Of a DNA stretch of 64,000 nt, positions 16,731-26,923 are shown piece by piece (within the stretch, counting starts at the first letter, position 1; the number at the start of each line of letters is the position of its first letter). Source of the DNA: Pseudoflavonifractor sp. 524-17 (lineage in GTDB: Bacteria; Bacillota; Clostridia; Oscillospirales; Oscillospiraceae); contig NZ_QWEK01000021.1 of NCBI RefSeq assembly GCF_009935845.1, forward strand, positions 16,909 through 80,908, given 5' to 3'. The notes beneath the pieces were generated by a model that did no database searches, had not been told where the DNA came from, and worked only from the letters and a program-made list of their open reading frames with translations. The translations under genes were made by a program, and so were the position numbers.

Positions 16731-17822
16731 ATGTCTGATAAAAACGTACAGCGCCTCCCGGCGGAGGAGCTCTATCAAAAGGAACTGGACGCGCTGATCG
16801 CCGCGGAGACGGATCCCGTCCCCACCGGTTGGAAGATGTCCCCCCGCTCGGTGCTCACCTACGTCACCGGAAATACCACCGTCAAGGGGGTTCCCATCAC
16901 CCCCAAGTACATGGGCAGCCGCCGGCTGGTGGAGATTGCCATTGCCACATTGGTCACGGACCGGGCGCTGCTGCTCATCGGGGAGCCAGGCACCGCCAAG
17001 AGCTGGCTGTCCGAGCACCTGTCCGCCGCCGTCAACGCCGACTCCACCAAGGTGGTCCAGGGCACCGCCGGCACCACCGAGGAGCAGATCCGCTACTCCT
17101 GGAACTATGCCATGCTCATCGCCAAGGGCCCCTGTCCCGAGGCTATGGTGAAAAGCCCCATCTACCGGGCCATGGAGAGCGGCACCGTGGCCCGGGTGGA
17201 GGAGATCTCACGCTGCGCCAGCGAGGTACAGGACGCCCTGATCTCCATCCTGTCGGAAAAGCGCATCTCCGTGCCGGAGCTGGGCATTGAGCTCCCCGCC
17301 CGGAAGGGCTTTTCCGTCATCGCAACCGCCAACAGCCGGGACAAGGGGGTCAACGAGATGTCCGCCGCCCTCAAGCGCCGGTTCAATATTGTCGTACTCC
17401 CCACCCCGCCGGACATTCAGACCGAGCTGGACATTGTAAAAACCCGGGTGGAGCAGCTCTCCGCCGGGCTGGACCTCAACGCCCGCCAGCCAGACGCCGG
17501 CACCGTGGAGCAGGTGGTCACCATCTTCCGGGAGCTGCGCAGCGGCGCCACTTTGGACGGCAAGCAGAAGCTGAAGACCACCACCGGCGTGCTGTCCACC
17601 GCCGAGGCCATCTCCCTGCTGGCCAACTCCATGGCCCTGGCCGGCAGCTTCGGAGACGGCGCGGTCTCCCCCCAGGACCTGGCCGCCGGCCTCCAGGGCG
17701 CGGTGGTCAAGGAGGAGGACAAAGACAAGATTGTCTGGAAGGAGTACCTGGAAAACGTGATGAAGAAGCGGGGCAGCGCCTGGCTCCCCCTCTACCGGGC
17801 CTGCCGGGAGCTGAATTCCTGA
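16731..17822 (+). CDS. MoxR-family AAA+ ATPase (YehL subfamily by context)
   Basis: The 363-residue ATPase starts at ATG 16731, after TGGAGGA. It carries Walker A LLIGEPGTAKSWLS near residue 85-95, a Walker B region in which ARVEEISRCASEVQDAL replaces the usual DE pair with EE, sensor 1 FSVIATANSRD, the arginine finger region ALKRRFN and sensor 2 further on. MoxR ATPases act as chaperone-like remodelling machines with VWA partners, often inserting metals or activating complexes. Its stop overlaps the next start by one base (TGATG), so the two are translationally coupled. Confidence 0.9.
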   Translation: MSDKNVQRLPAEELYQKELDALIAAETDPVPTGWKMSPRSVLTYVTGNTTVKGVPITPKYMGSRRLVEIAIATLVTDRALLLIGEPGTAKSWLSEHLSAAVNADSTKVVQGTAGTTEEQIRYSWNYAMLIAKGPCPEAMVKSPIYRAMESGTVARVEEISRCASEVQDALISILSEKRISVPELGIELPARKGFSVIATANSRDKGVNEMSAALKRRFNIVVLPTPPDIQTELDIVKTRVEQLSAGLDLNARQPDAGTVEQVVTIFRELRSGATLDGKQKLKTTTGVLSTAEAISLLANSMALAGSFGDGAVSPQDLAAGLQGAVVKEEDKDKIVWKEYLENVMKKRGSAWLPLYRACRELNS

Positions 17823-20119
17823 TGGGCGGGCCGGTGCTGTTCGGGGTGCGCCACCTGTCCCCGGCGGCGGCGTACCACCTGCGGCGGGCGCTGGATGAGG
17901 CCAATCCGGCCCTGGTGCTGGTGGAGGGCCCCAGCGATCTCTCCGAGGAGCTGCACTGGTTCTGCCACCCACAGACCAAGCTCCCCGCCGCCATTCTGGC
18001 CTACACGCAGGACAGTCCTGTGCGCACCATTCTCTACCCCTTCGCGGAGTACTCCCCAGAATATCAGGCCATCCTCTGGGCCCACGAGCACGGGGTGCCC
18101 TGCCGGTTTATGGATCTGCCCTCCTCCGTCTTCCTGGCCTTGGGGCCGGACTGGGCCGCGCCCAAAGAGGACGGCGAAGACAAAGACGCCCCGCCGGAGG
18201 AGGCACCCAGCCCGGATATTCCCACCACCGAGTGGGTCTACCGCCGGCTGGAGACCGTCACCGGGGAGGACCACGACGCCTTCTGGGAGCGGCGGTTTGA
18301 GCAGCTGGACACCCCCGGGGCCTACCGGGACGCAGCCAACACCTTCGGTCGGGAGCTGCGCCGCCTGGCCCAGGATTCCCCCCGCCGCACCGCGGAAAAC
18401 CAGGTGCGGGAGGCGTACATGAAACGTACCATTCAAAAGGCGGTGGAGACCGGCGTTCCGGCGGAGCGGATCTTCTGCGTCTGCGGCGCGTTCCACGTGG
18501 AGGGATTGGAGCAGATTGCCCCCATGACCGACGAGGAGCAGAACGCCCTTCCCCGGGCGGTGAGCCACGCCACGCTGATGCCCTACTCCTACTACCGCCT
18601 GTCCACCCGGGCGGGCTACGGCGCGGGAAACCAGGCCCCAGCCTATTTTGAGCTGCTGTGGGAGGCCCTGCACCGGAGCGGGCCGGGGGAGGCGGCCTAT
18701 CTCTACCTCACCGCCCTGGCCGCGGCCCACCGGGGAGCGGGCAACCTCACCTCCTCTGCGGAGGTGATTGAGGCGGTGCGGCTGGCCCACACCCTGGCCG
18801 GCCTGCGGGGGAGCAAGTACCCCTGCCGGGCGGATCTGCGGGACGCGGCGGTGGCCTGTATGGGCCACGGGCACTTTTCCGAGCTGGCCGCCGCCGCCGC
18901 GCAGGTGGAGATCGGCACGAAGATCGGCGCCCTCCCTGACGGGGTGAGCCGCACCTCCATCCAGGCTGACTTCTACCGCCAGCTGAAGGATTTAAAGCTG
19001 GAGCCCTACCGCACGGCCCAGGCCAAACCCTTGGATCTGGACCTGAGAGAAAAGCTCACCGTCAAATCGGAGGCCGCCGCCTTTCTGGATCTCAACCGCT
19101 CCCTCTTTCTCCACCGGCTGCGGGTGCTGGGGGTGCGCTTCGCCGTGCCGGTCCAGCGGCGGCAGGAGAAGGCCAGCTGGGGAGAGTACTGGACCCTTCA
19201 GTGGACCCCGGAGGCGGAGATCGAGATCGTGGAGTCCGCCCTGCTGGGAGACACAGTGGAGGGGGCCGCTTCCTTCGCCCTGCGGGAGCGGGCGGAGGCC
19301 AGCACCTCCATGGAACAGGCCGCTTCCCTCTTTGGGGACGCCTTTTTGTGCGGTATGCCCGCGGCCGCCGGCTATATTCTCTCCATCCTCCAGCGCCTGA
19401 GCGTGGATGCGGCGGCAGTCAGCGACATTGCAGGCACCGCCGCGCAGCTGTCTTTGGTGATCCGGTACGGGGACCTCCGCCGGTTTGACGCCGCTCCCCT
19501 CATCCCCCTGCTCAGCCAGCTCTATCTCCGGGCCTGCCTTACGTTAGAGGACGCCTGTATCTGCGACAACAGCGCCGCTGACGGCGTCATGAAGACCATG
19601 GACAGCCTCAACGCCGTCCAGCTCAACCACGACTTTCTGGACGAGACCTTGTGGCTGTCGCTGCTCAGCCGCATCTCTGACCGGGATGATCTGAACACCT
19701 GCTGCTCCGGCTTTGCCATGGCCACGCTGCTGGAGCGGGGCAAGGCGGAGGACGCCCTGCTGGAGCGGGAGGTGGCCCGGCGGCTCTCCCCCGGCATCCC
19801 GGCGGACCTGGGGTGCGGGTGGTTTGAGGGACTGGCCCGGAAAAACCGTCCCGCCCTCATCACCCGCCTGTCCCTGTGGCGGGAGCTCAGCGGCTATCTG
19901 GACCAGCTGGACGACGATGCCTTCAAGCGGGCGCTGGTCTTTCTCCGCCGGGCCTTCTGCGAGTTCACCGCCGGCGAGAAAGCGGACATCGCGGAGAATC
20001 TGGGGGAGATCTGGGGGCTTAACGCCCAGCAGACCGCCGACGCCCTCCTCCGCAAGACCACGCAGGAGGAGCAGGCGCTGCTGGCGGATCTGGACGAATT
20101 CGACTTTGACGGCATTTAG
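17822..20119 (+). CDS. DUF5682 family protein (YehM-like)
   Basis: The 765-residue protein begins MGGPVLFGVRHLSPAAAYHL at ATG 17822, overlapping the MoxR stop by one base. Its N-terminal 260 residues carry paired motifs LVLVEGPSDLS and VCGAFHVEGLEQI. An early Glu-Gly and a later Gly-x-x-His are reminiscent of the TraB/ChaN/erythromycin-esterase fold, so a hydrolase-like domain is possible but not shown. The rest is helix-rich with no recognised domain. The E. coli counterpart by neighbourhood is YehM. A VWA gene follows 13 bases after the stop. Confidence 0.8.
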   Translation: MGGPVLFGVRHLSPAAAYHLRRALDEANPALVLVEGPSDLSEELHWFCHPQTKLPAAILAYTQDSPVRTILYPFAEYSPEYQAILWAHEHGVPCRFMDLPSSVFLALGPDWAAPKEDGEDKDAPPEEAPSPDIPTTEWVYRRLETVTGEDHDAFWERRFEQLDTPGAYRDAANTFGRELRRLAQDSPRRTAENQVREAYMKRTIQKAVETGVPAERIFCVCGAFHVEGLEQIAPMTDEEQNALPRAVSHATLMPYSYYRLSTRAGYGAGNQAPAYFELLWEALHRSGPGEAAYLYLTALAAAHRGAGNLTSSAEVIEAVRLAHTLAGLRGSKYPCRADLRDAAVACMGHGHFSELAAAAAQVEIGTKIGALPDGVSRTSIQADFYRQLKDLKLEPYRTAQAKPLDLDLREKLTVKSEAAAFLDLNRSLFLHRLRVLGVRFAVPVQRRQEKASWGEYWTLQWTPEAEIEIVESALLGDTVEGAASFALRERAEASTSMEQAASLFGDAFLCGMPAAAGYILSILQRLSVDAAAVSDIAGTAAQLSLVIRYGDLRRFDAAPLIPLLSQLYLRACLTLEDACICDNSAADGVMKTMDSLNAVQLNHDFLDETLWLSLLSRISDRDDLNTCCSGFAMATLLERGKAEDALLEREVARRLSPGIPADLGCGWFEGLARKNRPALITRLSLWRELSGYLDQLDDDAFKRALVFLRRAFCEFTAGEKADIAENLGEIWGLNAQQTADALLRKTTQEEQALLADLDEFDFDGI

Positions 20120-20132
20120 GGGGGAGGACATC

Positions 20133-21305
20133 ATGACAGAGGAAGCACGCATCAAGCGCTGGCGGCTCATCCTGGGGCAGGAGAGCGAGGACCGGTTCTC
20201 CCAGATGGGCGGCGGTCTCGCCCTCTCCCCGGACGAGCTGGCTATGGACAGCGCCCTTGCCGCCATCTACGGCGGGGACGGCGACCTGGGGAGCGGCGGC
20301 CGGGGCGCGGGCCGCGGCCCCTCCTCCCCCAAGCTGGCCAAGTGGCTGGGGGATCTGCGCCGCCTCTTCGACCAGGAGATTGTAGCGGTGGTGCAGAACG
20401 ACGCGGTGGAGCGCCGGGGGCTGAAGCAGCTGCTGCTGGAGCCGGAGCTGCTGGAAAATCTGGAGCCGGATTTAAATCTGGCCTCCACCCTACTGGCCCT
20501 CAAGGACCAGATTCCCAAGCACTCCAAAGAGTCCGCCCGGGCCTTTATCGCCAAAATCGTGGCCGACATCAACAAGCTGCTGGACAGCGACATCCGCCGG
20601 GCGGTGACCGCCGCCCTCAACAAGCGGGCCCACTCCCCGCTGCCCAGCGCCGCGGCCATTGACTACAAGTGGACCATCTCCCGCAATCTGAAGCACTACA
20701 GCCCCCAGCTCAAGGCCATCGTGCCGGAGCGGGTGTACTTTTACGACCGCTCCAGCCGCACCAACCGGTGGCACGTGATTCTGGATATCGACCAGAGCGG
20801 CTCCATGGGGGAGTCCATCATTTACTCCTCCATCATGGCCTGTATTTTGGCCAGCATGAGCGCGGTGCGCACCAACGTGGTGGCCTTTGACACCCAGATT
20901 ATGGATCTCACCCAGCTGTGCCAGGACCCGGTGGATCTCCTCTTCGGCTTTCAGATGGGGGGCGGCACCGACATCGCCAAATCCATCGCCTACTGCCAGG
21001 AGTTCGTAGAGACCCCGTCCAAAACCCTCTTCTTCCTCATCTCCGACCTGGAGGAGGGGGGCAACCGGGCGGGCCTGCTCCGGCGGCTGGAGGAGCTGAA
21101 GGACGCCGGCGTCACCGTCATCACTTTGCTGGCCATCGCCGACGGCGGACGGCCCTGCTACGATGAAACCACTGCCCAGCGCATCGCCGCCATGGGCATC
21201 CCCTGCTTCGCCTGCACACCGGAAAAGCTGCCCCTTTTGCTGGAACGGGCGTTGAAAGGCCAGGAGTTGATGTCTCTGGCCAAGGAGTTCCAGCGGAAAA
21301 AATAG
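20133..21305 (+). CDS. VWA domain protein (YehP/CoxE-like)
   Basis: This 390-residue protein starts at ATG 20133 with GGGAGG just upstream; the open frame continues further up but only as a shadow of the previous gene. The N-terminal 190 residues are helical with a Gly-rich loop. The VWA domain follows with a complete MIDAS: DQSGSMG, the threonine in GGGTDIAKS, and the aspartate in FFLISDLEEGGN. VWA proteins of this class bind metal through the MIDAS and partner MoxR ATPases. This ends the operon; a strong hairpin lies at 21377. Confidence 0.9.
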   Translation: MTEEARIKRWRLILGQESEDRFSQMGGGLALSPDELAMDSALAAIYGGDGDLGSGGRGAGRGPSSPKLAKWLGDLRRLFDQEIVAVVQNDAVERRGLKQLLLEPELLENLEPDLNLASTLLALKDQIPKHSKESARAFIAKIVADINKLLDSDIRRAVTAALNKRAHSPLPSAAAIDYKWTISRNLKHYSPQLKAIVPERVYFYDRSSRTNRWHVILDIDQSGSMGESIIYSSIMACILASMSAVRTNVVAFDTQIMDLTQLCQDPVDLLFGFQMGGGTDIAKSIAYCQEFVETPSKTLFFLISDLEEGGNRAGLLRRLEELKDAGVTVITLLAIADGGRPCYDETTAQRIAAMGIPCFACTPEKLPLLLERALKGQELMSLAKEFQRKK

Positions 21306-21376
21306 CGGAGGGTTCCAAAGGGGGGGGGCGGCTGAAACTGGTTGATTGTAATGTACATCTGAACGAATAGGAAAAG

Positions 21377-21431
21377 AAACAGCCGTCTGCGGCTGTTGGA
21401 TATCCTCCAACAGCTATAGACGGCTGTTTTC
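21377..21431 (+). terminator. Terminator of the SWIM-MoxR-VWA operon
   Basis: Arms AAACAGCCGTCT and AGACGGCTGTTT flank an inner GCTGTTGGA/TCCAACAGC stem, followed by TTTT at 21428-21431. Confidence 0.85.
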
Positions 21432-21579
21432 ACATTTTGAAGTTTGTAGGAAATACTTGAGGGAGTATTGCATTGCCATCAGCGAAGGTCGGGTGTATTG
21501 GCTGATGAAACAGATGAAATTGCCCCAAATGAGTACTGTTAAGCCGCCCAAAACGGCGGTAAGCAGAGATGGACAATAG

Positions 21580-21816
21580 TCAATGAAGTGGACAAGCAGA
21601 GTTGTGGAAGAAATCAAATTCAGCTTGGTTTGGGGTCAGGCCGTGATTATGGGAGTGGGGTCTGAGCGTATCCCGCAGGGTGTCAATGGCCAGAAAACGG
21701 TCGCTCCTGCTCCCAACCAGGCAGGCGATGACCTTTCTGGCATAGAGGTCCAGAATAGCACAGACGCAGCGGAATCTTCCGCCAGCCTTTACACAGGTAA
21801 AGTCGCAGACCCGCAC
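21580..21816 (-). pseudogene. IS3-family transposase fragment
   Basis: About 78 residues match the start of the rve integrase core of IS3-type OrfB (CDFTCVKAGGRFRCVCAILD, LYARKVIACLVGSRSD, AIDTLRDTL), including the first catalytic aspartate in a DFT context. The upstream HTH part and the later DE residues are missing, and the frame decays into an unrelated sequence. It is a dead remnant. Confidence 0.7.
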
Positions 21817-21835
21817 CAGATGGGGTGCTTTCTGG

Positions 21836-22171
21836 TCAAACCTCGGCCATGTAAACCAGGTAGGGCTTGCTTTCTGCGCGTTTCTTATCCATGAACCGGC
21901 AGACCGGGTTGTCCTGGGGCATGGTTTTCAACAAACAGTCCATCACCAGGAACAACACCTTACGCAGTTCCGGCGGACCACTCTTGGAAGTACGAACGCT
22001 TTGGGCTTCGTGGGTGCCGGACTGATTGGAGCCCGGATCCACACCAGCGAAGGAAGTGATAGACCCTCTGTGGACAAACCGGGTCACATCCCTAATGTCC
22101 GCCATGAGTTGGGGACCAAGGGAATCTCCCGCCCCGCGCATTTCCATGACAACAGGGTACTGAGGTACCAT
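21836..22171 (-). pseudogene. IS110-family transposase fragment (C-terminal)
   Basis: The frame resembles the Transposase_20 domain of IS110 enzymes: GAGDSLGPQLMADIRDVTRF, then ITSFAGVDPGSNQSG, then SKSGPPELRKVLFLVMD. The N-terminal DEDD domain is absent. On the minus strand the IS3 fragment follows within about 20 bases, so two unrelated insertion sequences have decayed side by side here. Confidence 0.75.
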
Positions 22172-22197
22172 ACCGCAGCACCTGCGTTGAAGTCAAT

Positions 22198-22227
22198 TTG
22201 ACAATACCCCAATGATGATGATAAAAT
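22198..22227 (+). promoter_or_regulatory. Promoter of the Stealth gene
   Basis: TTGACA (22198-22203) and TAAAAT (22222-22227) have an 18-base spacer, located directly at the edge of the IS110 remnant. Confidence 0.6.
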
Positions 22228-22283
22228 AATTCATAAAATTTTGCTGATGCAGTTAGACATCATGGGATTAGGGTGTGGGAAAG

Positions 22284-23288
22284 ATGGACTGTCAGATTGA
22301 TTTTGTAGTAACATGGGTGAACGGACAGGATCCAAAGTGGCAGAGACAAAAAGCGAACTATTCTCCCGGCACTGATATGGACGACAACATATGCCGTTAT
22401 CGGGAGTGGGAGCTATTCTACTACTGGTTTCGGGGCGTGGAGCGGTTTGCTCCCTGGGTGCGCACAGTCCATCTTGTCACTGAGGGCCATCTCCCTGATT
22501 GGCTGGACACCTCCTGTGAGAAGCTTCGTATTGTAACCCATGAGGATATCATCCCCGAGCAGTATCTGCCTATCTTCAATTCCAATGCCATTGAAATGTG
22601 GCTTCATAAGATTGAGGGTCTTTCCGAACATTTTGTCTATTTTAATGACGATATGTTCCTGATGCGTCCAACCAGGCCGGAGGATTTTTTCTATCATGGG
22701 AAGCCCTGCGATATGCTTGCGTTCCAGCCAGTTATTGCAAATCCCAAAGCCCCTGTCATGTCCCATCTGTATTTGAACAATATTCTTGTTTTATGTAAGT
22801 ATTTTAATAAGAGAGAGAATGTGCGGCGGCATCTTCGAAACTATTTCCATATTGGAATGCCGCCGTTATATTTCTTCTACAACCTGATTGAGCTGGCGTT
22901 CCCCCACTACACCGGACTGTATACAGTCCATGGCCCCTCGCCGTTCTGCAAGGCGACATTTGAGGAACTCTGGCGCCTGGAGCGGCCTGTTTTGGAGCGG
23001 TGCTCCGCTAACCGGTTTCGCAGTGAGACAGATGTTACACAGTATCTCTTTCGGGAATGGCAAAAACTTGCAGGAAATTTCTGCCCGCGCAATATCAAAA
23101 AGCTCTGTGGCTATTATGAAATTGGAAGGGACAGCACCGCGCTGCTTCAGGCAATCAGGCATCCAAAGAAAAAAATCCTGTGTCTGAATGATGTTTTGAG
23201 TGACAGCACGGATGTGGAACGTCTGAAAATAGAGCTCTATCATGGGTTTGAGTCAATTCTTTCGGAGAAGTCGATTTACGAGAAATAA
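22284..23288 (+). CDS. Stealth-family sugar-phosphate transferase
   Basis: The 334-residue protein begins MDCQIDFVVTWVNGQDPKW (ATG 22284; a GTG at 22275 is an alternative, and neither has a strong ribosome site). It shows the Stealth conserved regions in order: CR1 at the N-terminus; CR2 with YREWELFYYWFRGVERFAPW, HLVTEGHLP and FVYFNDDMFL; CR3/CR4 towards the C-terminus. Stealth enzymes move hexose-1-phosphate units to make phosphodiester-linked surface polysaccharides. No other capsule genes are nearby, codon use is more AT-rich than the surroundings, and IS remnants flank it, which points to horizontal arrival. Confidence 0.88.
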   Translation: MDCQIDFVVTWVNGQDPKWQRQKANYSPGTDMDDNICRYREWELFYYWFRGVERFAPWVRTVHLVTEGHLPDWLDTSCEKLRIVTHEDIIPEQYLPIFNSNAIEMWLHKIEGLSEHFVYFNDDMFLMRPTRPEDFFYHGKPCDMLAFQPVIANPKAPVMSHLYLNNILVLCKYFNKRENVRRHLRNYFHIGMPPLYFFYNLIELAFPHYTGLYTVHGPSPFCKATFEELWRLERPVLERCSANRFRSETDVTQYLFREWQKLAGNFCPRNIKKLCGYYEIGRDSTALLQAIRHPKKKILCLNDVLSDSTDVERLKIELYHGFESILSEKSIYEK

Positions 23289-23428
23289 GAAATCTACATA
23301 CATAATTTAGAGATATTTTCATAAAAATGGTGAAAGACGAGCGGGCGTTTTGCTGGTTTTCAAACAGACTCTAAGAAATGTTAAATTTTGGGAGGACGGC
23401 GGAGAGCTGTGCTAAGAGACATAAATCT

Positions 23429-23486
23429 AAAAATAAAAAAGCGAATGGTCTTGCAACATTTGAAAAATGCTGCAAGACCATTCGCT
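23429..23486 (-). terminator. Terminator of tRNA-Leu
   Basis: Read on the minus strand, a long stem (AGCGAATGGTCTTGCA with its complement) is followed by a T-rich tract, directly after the tRNA. Confidence 0.85.
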
Positions 23487-23487
23487 A

Positions 23488-23571
23488 TGGTGCGGATGAC
23501 GGGACTTGAACCCGTACGTCATGGACACACGCACCTCAAACGTGCCTGTCTACCAGTTCCAGCACATCCGC
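23488..23571 (-). tRNA. tRNA-Leu (anticodon GAG)
   Basis: The 84-base gene pairs GCGGATG with CATCCGC, has a 5-bp anticodon stem (CACGT with GCGTG), loop TTGAGGT giving anticodon GAG, a long class II variable arm and the T-loop GGTTCAAGTCC. CCA is encoded. It would read CUC/CUU leucine codons. Confidence 0.93.
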
Positions 23572-23682
23572 ATACATCCCCAGGCTTGACCTGAAAGCTA
23601 CTTTACATAGTATAGCTGCCCTCAGGGAATTTGTCAACTATTTTTGCAAAAATTTATGTAAAAATGGAGAGGGGAGCGATGC

Positions 23683-24300
23683 TCACAACCCGTCCACATG
23701 GCTCTTGATGCGCTGGATAATCATATCCAGGGCCACCACATTGTGCCCGCCTTCCGGCACAATAATATCGGCCCGGCGTTTGGAGGGCTCTACAAACTGC
23801 TCGTGCATCGGCTTTACGGTGGTCAGGTATTGGGAGACTACCGAGTCTAGGGAGCGGCCCCGCTCTTTTACATCCCGGAGAATGCGGCGGAGAATGCGCA
23901 CGTCGGCGTCGGTATCCACAAAGATTTTAATGTCCATCAGATCCCGCAGGGTCTGATTTTCAAAGATCAGAATTCCCTCAATAAGGACTACTTTTGTGGG
24001 GTGGACCTCTACGGTGGCCGTTCCCCGGTTATGGATGGTGTAGTCATAGGTAGGGGACTGGATGGTCTCCCCCTGCCGGAGGGCCTGAATATCCCGAATC
24101 AGCAGATCGGTGTCAAAGGCGTCCGGGTGGTCGTAATTGAGACGGCACCGCTGCTCATAAGGCATATCATCGTGCTGCTTGTAGTAGTTGTCGTGGTAGA
24201 GGACGCTCACATGCTCGCCGAACTGCTCTTTGAGCCGGAGGGTGAGGGTGGTCTTGCCAGAACCAGTTCCGCCTGCAATGCCGATGATCATAATGTCCAT
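23683..24300 (-). CDS. udk: Uridine kinase
   Basis: The 205-residue kinase phosphorylates uridine and cytidine to the monophosphates for pyrimidine salvage. It shows the P-loop GIAGGTGSGKTT, the substrate motif YHDNYYKQHDDMPYEQR, NYDHPDAFDTDLL, the IEGILIF strand and the late RDVKERGRSLDSV lid. ATG 24300 is used because the family begins MxIIGIAGGTGSG; upstream residues in frame are not conserved. The exonuclease gene upstream ends 70 bases away on the same strand. Confidence 0.94.
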   Translation of the reverse strand: MDIMIIGIAGGTGSGKTTLTLRLKEQFGEHVSVLYHDNYYKQHDDMPYEQRCRLNYDHPDAFDTDLLIRDIQALRQGETIQSPTYDYTIHNRGTATVEVHPTKVVLIEGILIFENQTLRDLMDIKIFVDTDADVRILRRILRDVKERGRSLDSVVSQYLTTVKPMHEQFVEPSKRRADIIVPEGGHNVVALDMIIQRIKSHVDGL

Positions 24301-24370
24301 ATCAGCCGCCCCTTTTCTGTCTCTTTTTGTCAGTATAGCACACGGCGGACAAAGCTGCAACTGGAATCTG

Positions 24371-25105
24371 TCACTCCTCCTGTTTCTGCCGGGTCAGGAA
24401 TTTTTGCAGCTGGGCCACTGCCTCTCCCCCCAGGGTGAAGCCGTGCTCCTGGCTAGGGCGCATGGCGTCCATAACAATTTTGGCCTGCTGCTCCAGCCGT
24501 CCCTCCTTGACCAGAATGAGCAGGGAGGCGGAGTTTTCCGCGTCCTGAACGGCTCGGTGGGCCTCCCCCACAAAGCGGTACTCTGCCGCCCCCAGGGCGT
24601 TTTGCAGAGAGAGGGGATTGCTCCGGGACAGTCCGATGAGCCGGGTGTACACCGCCTGGAAATCGATCCAGCGCTGGTTGAGCTGGGACGGCAGTTCCGC
24701 CTCCTTGAGCCAGCTCTCATCGTAGAGCTGGTACTGGTCGCTGCGGCTCCAGGAGTAGAGCCGGATGCGCCCTGGGCCGATCCACCGGGCAAAGTCCTCC
24801 ATGGCCTGGGCAAAAGAAGGGGCCTGGGCCACATCGGCGTCAGTTATGCCGGTAAGCTGGGTAATCCTGCTGTGAATGGGGCCGTACTCCGGCCTGACAA
24901 ACTGGGAGTAACGGTCAACCAGATGGTAGTCCTGGTCCAGCTTTACCGCGCCGACCTCTACAATCTCGCTGCGGGCCAGCTGGCGGGCCTGGGTGAATTC
25001 TCTTGGGATGGGGTTCATCTCAAAATCCAAAAAAATATGTGTGTCGTAAATAGCGGGCCACTCCCTCTCTTTGATGTCTCTGAAGCAATATTCCTTCCTT
25101 ATCAT
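24371..25105 (-). CDS. DEDDh 3'-5' exonuclease (RNase T/KapD type)
   Basis: Up to 244 residues. The DEDDh set is visible: DFEMN (about residue 29), then HSRITQLTGITDADV, a middle aspartate region and EAHRAVQDAENSA with the catalytic His and final Asp. Such enzymes trim RNA or DNA 3' ends. The start is uncertain: ATG 25105 has no ribosome site and overlaps a promoter-like TTGTCA-16-TATGAT on the same strand. If that promoter is real, translation must start further in, perhaps at an ATT codon after GAGAGGGA, just before the IYDTHIFLDFE core. Confidence 0.85.
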   Translation of the reverse strand: MIRKEYCFRDIKEREWPAIYDTHIFLDFEMNPIPREFTQARQLARSEIVEVGAVKLDQDYHLVDRYSQFVRPEYGPIHSRITQLTGITDADVAQAPSFAQAMEDFARWIGPGRIRLYSWSRSDQYQLYDESWLKEAELPSQLNQRWIDFQAVYTRLIGLSRSNPLSLQNALGAAEYRFVGEAHRAVQDAENSASLLILVKEGRLEQQAKIVMDAMRPSQEHGFTLGGEAVAQLQKFLTRQKQEE

Positions 25106-25157
25106 ATAACAGAAAAATTTTTTGACAAGCCCCTTTTTTCGCAGCCGGCGCGGACAG

Positions 25158-25195
25158 AAAAGGACCGGCACCCACCAAGTGAGTGCCGGTCCTTT
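25158..25195. terminator. Terminator downstream of groEL
   Basis: A stem of AAAGGACCGGCAC with its complement GTGCCGGTCCTTT has A and T ends on both sides, so it works best for groEL on the minus strand. Confidence 0.85.
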
Positions 25196-25219
25196 GCGCC
25201 TGGGCTGAAAGTATGACTC

Positions 25220-26857
<1,638 letters not shown>

Positions 26858-26923
26858 TTACCTCCATAATGAATCGGTTAAAAATAAAAGTCAGATGGGT
26901 GTGCCGTACCGGCGGTCAGATTC

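Noticed and set aside
15207..17018. 603-residue minus-strand open frame across the HEAT-like and MoxR genes
   Set aside because: GC-rich antisense frame without ribosome site or motifs; the plus-strand genes have recognisable domains.
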